The translations under genes and the position numbers were made by a program. Shown one piece after another: positions 60,763 to 64,000 of a DNA stretch of 64,000 nt. The first letter of the stretch is position 1, and every line of letters starts with the position of its first letter. Location of the stretch: assembly GCA_037043015.1 (NCBI GenBank), contig CM073324.1, positions 13,413,013-13,477,012 of the forward strand, written 5' to 3'. Origin of the DNA: Bryum argenteum (taxonomy: Eukaryota; Streptophyta; Bryopsida; Bryales; Bryaceae). The notes below the pieces were generated by a model, which had not been told where the DNA came from, ran no database searches, and saw nothing but the letters and a program-made list of their open reading frames with translations.

Positions 60763-61915
60763 CGGCACTTCTCATTTAACACTATTAATCATAAATTCCA
60801 AAATATGTTTTAGTTAAAAATTTGTCTCAGAGAGCTTAAAGAGACACATCCAGTAAGAAAATAATGTACTTTTAGTGATCTAGTCAGAACTATCAAAGTT
60901 ATTTGAGACTTAAATTATTAAAATTATAATGAAACATTTTCAGATCAAGTAAATAAAAAGCATGCAATTGTTCAAAACCTTTGGGTTTTTGGCATCTTAA
61001 TAGCTACTTTGTAATTATTCAGAGTACTAAATTAACTTCAGAAACTAAGATTTTGACGTTGCATCGAATAATCAGTCTTGCGGAACCATGAATCCTAGGC
61101 TTATGAACTTTCTTACTTATTTAAGAATCTTCTAGCTTGATTTTTAAAAAATTGAATTAAATAAGGTCGTACTTAAAGAAATTTTCTTTTTGTATCTTAC
61201 AAAGTTTCAGCAAAAATCTTACAGATTCTTTTTAAAGAATATATATATATATTTTTTTTGCAAGATTACATAACTCTGTGTAAGTATAAATATTTCCTGA
61301 CAAATACAAATTTGCTATACACATTACGACATGGCTATCGCACATGGAAGATGTCTGGCGCAGGCGGCAGCGCCTGGCAGGCTAATTTCGGCTAGGCGCA
61401 GATTGGCCAGCCACATCGCCGCGTCTGGCCGCCACAAGATGTGGACAGCCATTAGGGCTGACTTGCCTCTCCATCTTTTTTTATTTTTTTATTTTCTATT
61501 TTTTAACTTGTTCACAATAATCATTATGCACGTTCTTAGTATTTCTCAATTTGACTTCTTATTTACATTTTGATACTAAATACAAAGTATAAATATTTAG
61601 AAGTTTGATTAATGAATGAGTTCATTAGAATTAATCTTCCTTACTGTAGTAGGGATTTTGCCCTAGTCTAAACTACTTTCAGTATAGTGTGGTTTAACGG
61701 TAGAAAAGCAAAATAGTCTGTCGTATTGTGACTAAGGTCACATGTATTCGCGGTATAAGTGTAACTATGTATAAACGTACCTGAGGGCTTGTCTTGCGGC
61801 GATTCACTCTTATACCCAGGGATCACTCAATTTGGGTTACTGTCATTACCAATGCTCTATATCTAGACTCAATGCAGTCCCAGTCCTGTCTAGTATCCTA
61901 GGGGAAGTCAATAGT
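60763..61915. other. AT-rich stretch with a GC-rich insert
   Basis: Bases 61331-61460 are strongly GC-rich (GGCGCAGGCGGCAGCGCC, GCCGCGTCTGGCC) in AT-rich DNA, similar in style to the block at 24.9 kb but without clear sequence identity. No gene seen. Confidence 0.4.
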
Positions 61916-62320
61916 TCTGGTCAATAGTTCAGGTTATGTCAATAGATCCAAATGCAGACTATCACCTAGTCAAAATGCCGATATAATATTTTGAAATAAT
62001 ACACATAAATATTTAGTCAATAGGTCCAGTCCCAGTGTATTATATACGATACTATTTACACAATGCCTAGCGAACAGTTTGTCAATAGATCCAGGTGCAA
62101 GGAATGATTTAGAATCTGCCTACCTCTGTGCAACTCTCCAAGTCTCTCAAGTCAATAGGTCTTGTACACATGCAATATGTATGCAATTATGCCCTGCACA
62201 AACACACTCAGCTCAATCTCATGTTCAAACACTCAATAATAGTTTAAAACTCCAAGAATACTCAAAAAGATGTCAAACCCAAACCCAGGGACTTACCCTA
62301 AAATTTATGTCAATAGGTCT
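61916..62320. repeat. Cluster of GTCAATAG motifs
   Basis: GTCAATAG followed by one base and TC or TCC occurs about seven times (near 61908, 61920, 61938, 62019, 62080, 62151, 62309), always on the plus strand and at irregular spacing. It could be the remains of a tandem repeat or a binding-site cluster. Confidence 0.6.
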
Positions 62321-64000
62321 CACTCAATTTCAAATTTCGGTCTTATTATTCAAATTCTTTAAATAATCCTATTACTTACTCCAAAACCAAAGGCAAACTC
62401 AAAACTCAAACACTTAGTTTTCAAACGAATTTCGAACAAACTTGTCTAATTGGGGTATTTTGGAAATTGTCCTTTCAATTTTAGAGTTGAATTTGGAAAA
62501 TCCAACCGTAGGATCTTGTTCAGAGCTGTCCAATTAGTTTGTATATCAAAATTTGTAGTTTTCGACCGTATGGATTGAAACTTAAATTCAATCAAAGGAT
62601 GCAGAAAAATATGTGAGAAATTCTGCGAGGGACCTATTGCTGTGCACTGCGGTCCTAAAGCCGTGGACAAAGGGACCCCATTGCCGTCCGAAGCAGGCCC
62701 TATGGCCGTGCGATTTTCACAGCTCACCGAGGAACCTCAAATCCCTAAAACGGCCTCACCTCCAGTGATCGAAATTCTTCCAAATTGTCCCAATTCTCAC
62801 AATTTCTTCTTAATTCCTATCAATCATGCATACAATTCACGATCCATATGCAGATGCAGTGAATGCAAACAGATGCAAGCTTACAGCTTACGAATTTGAA
62901 CGAAGTTTGTACAAGCTTCTAAAATCTGATCAAAATCGGCTCAATTTCTCCAACCCGCAAACAATCTTGATATCTGTATTCTTTCGCTTCTTCACCACAC
63001 CCGGTCGTCAAGCGTCCAAGCCTTTACAGAATCTCTGCTCGATCACTGTACTCCTGCTCTTCGAAGCTCCTGTCATCCTTCGAAGTTGGTATCCTAGCCT
63101 TCCTGGAATTTCTTGACCAGCAACCAGTTCGATCTTCACCGCCTCTCACAATTTTGTCACAAGATGCTTGCTCCGATGGGCAACGAAATTCGCATTCTTT
63201 GAATGTGTAATCACTTTCTTCCACACCTGCCTCATGCACTTGGAGCTAGAGATGACAGCAGTTCTGTTCCTGCAATGACTCGTACTTGCTCCTTTTTCAC
63301 GCTTCGGCAGAGCCTTGTCTCGCACAATCTCAACCTGCAACTCTGCATCAACCAATCACCGCTTTCACCGTAGCTTCTCTGATTCCTCAACAGTACGCAA
63401 TCAACATCTCTTGATCAACTTTCTTCACTGCCGACTCCAGTATTCACCACCGCAACTTCGATTCACCGCACTGATCTCAGGATTCTCAGCAGCTCTTACA
63501 CTTTAAATCTTCCAATAAATTTCGTCTGCATTCCGCAACTAATCTCTTTTCGTCTTCACTGAAACAAGATCACACACTAGACTCACCACGTTCGTAGAAT
63601 TGCTGTGCCTCGATGATCTCCTCCTGTTGATTCGCTTCGAGCCTTTGATACTATCAACCTGTCGATCGATACTGCACCTCCGTCCCTGTTCACCAAACTG
63701 GACTGCAGACTCGTCGCATACTGCTTCACCAACATCTGTATCAAACGCTCAAACCCTCACACTAGTACTCCTTTCTCGATGAGCAGATCACTCAAACAAC
63801 CAGCCACAACGCTCTCAATTTTCACTCTCCAATCCGCTGAAATCCCAATTTGTACTACAGACAAATTGCAACAACGCAAGGACAATCACGATAACATAAA
63901 ATCATACAATAATCACAATATAAAATTCACACAAGTGGCATACATTTCACAAGAATGCCCATTTTTTATAAAATTTGGAACAGTTTTATACAGACTCGCG
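62321..64000. other. Right end of window, no supported gene
   Basis: CCAACCGTAGGATCTTGT at about 62503-62520 repeats the motif of the TTAA elements, so a worn copy may lie near 62.4-62.6 kb. From 62.6 to 63.8 kb the sequence is C/T rich with many short frames but no recognisable domain; it might be part of a transcript or element that continues beyond the window. Confidence 0.3.

Noticed and set aside
62446-63782. Short frames at the right end of the window
   Set aside because: No domain or splice chain; composition is C/T-biased on the plus strand throughout.
1-64000. CRISPR arrays, bacterial operons or phage genes
   Set aside because: No regularly spaced identical repeats with unique spacers; all genes carry spliceosomal introns.

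Overview
The window is nuclear DNA of a land plant, most likely a non-seed plant such as a moss. Four full intron-bearing genes are plant-specific or plant-type: an HMA5-like copper ATPase, a large glycine-rich multi-pass membrane protein, actin-related protein 4, and a plant-type RECQL5 helicase. Introns are short (about 80-400 bp), exons are near 50% GC, and the gene-poor parts are AT-rich. The species cannot be named from the sequence alone. All exon chains were assembled by eye from splice signals, reading phase and remembered Arabidopsis/rice homologs, so single-base errors at junctions are possible.

Layout. 1-215: possible exon of a gene running off the left edge. 1521-6007 (-): HMA5-like Cu+ P1B-ATPase, 8 exons, 990 aa. 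7941-15930 (+): glycine-rich membrane protein, 22 exons, 1424 aa, divergent from HMA5 across a 1.9 kb spacer. 16581-21636 (-): ARP4, 19 exons, 438 aa, convergent with the glycine-rich gene and starting with a 13-nt coding exon. 22-51 kb: gene-poor, repeat-rich island. 51368-57266 (+): RECQL5, 20 exons, 1174 aa, with an unusually long basic N-terminus and E2F-like sites upstream. 57-64 kb: repeats again, including a broken Tc1-type transposon.

The 22-51 kb island holds several fragments of a DUF7869-type putative transposase family, with direct and inverted copies. It also holds a small transposon family with TTAA target sites and CCC termini (piggyBac-like signature), a 690 bp repeat found next to two unrelated coding pieces, tandem arrays with units of 28, 109 and 23 bp, a tRNA-derived SINE candidate, and stray host-gene pieces (HSP70/BiP, first exon of a purple acid phosphatase, an RWP-RK-like gene of uncertain status).

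The four complete genes do not form a pathway. They cover copper export, an uncharacterised membrane/wall-type protein, chromatin remodelling (ARP4) and genome maintenance (RECQL5). The most unusual signals are the piggyBac-like TTAA element with a readable empty site, the composite DUF7869 element copies, and the Tyr-to-Phe change in the copper-binding YN motif of HMA5.
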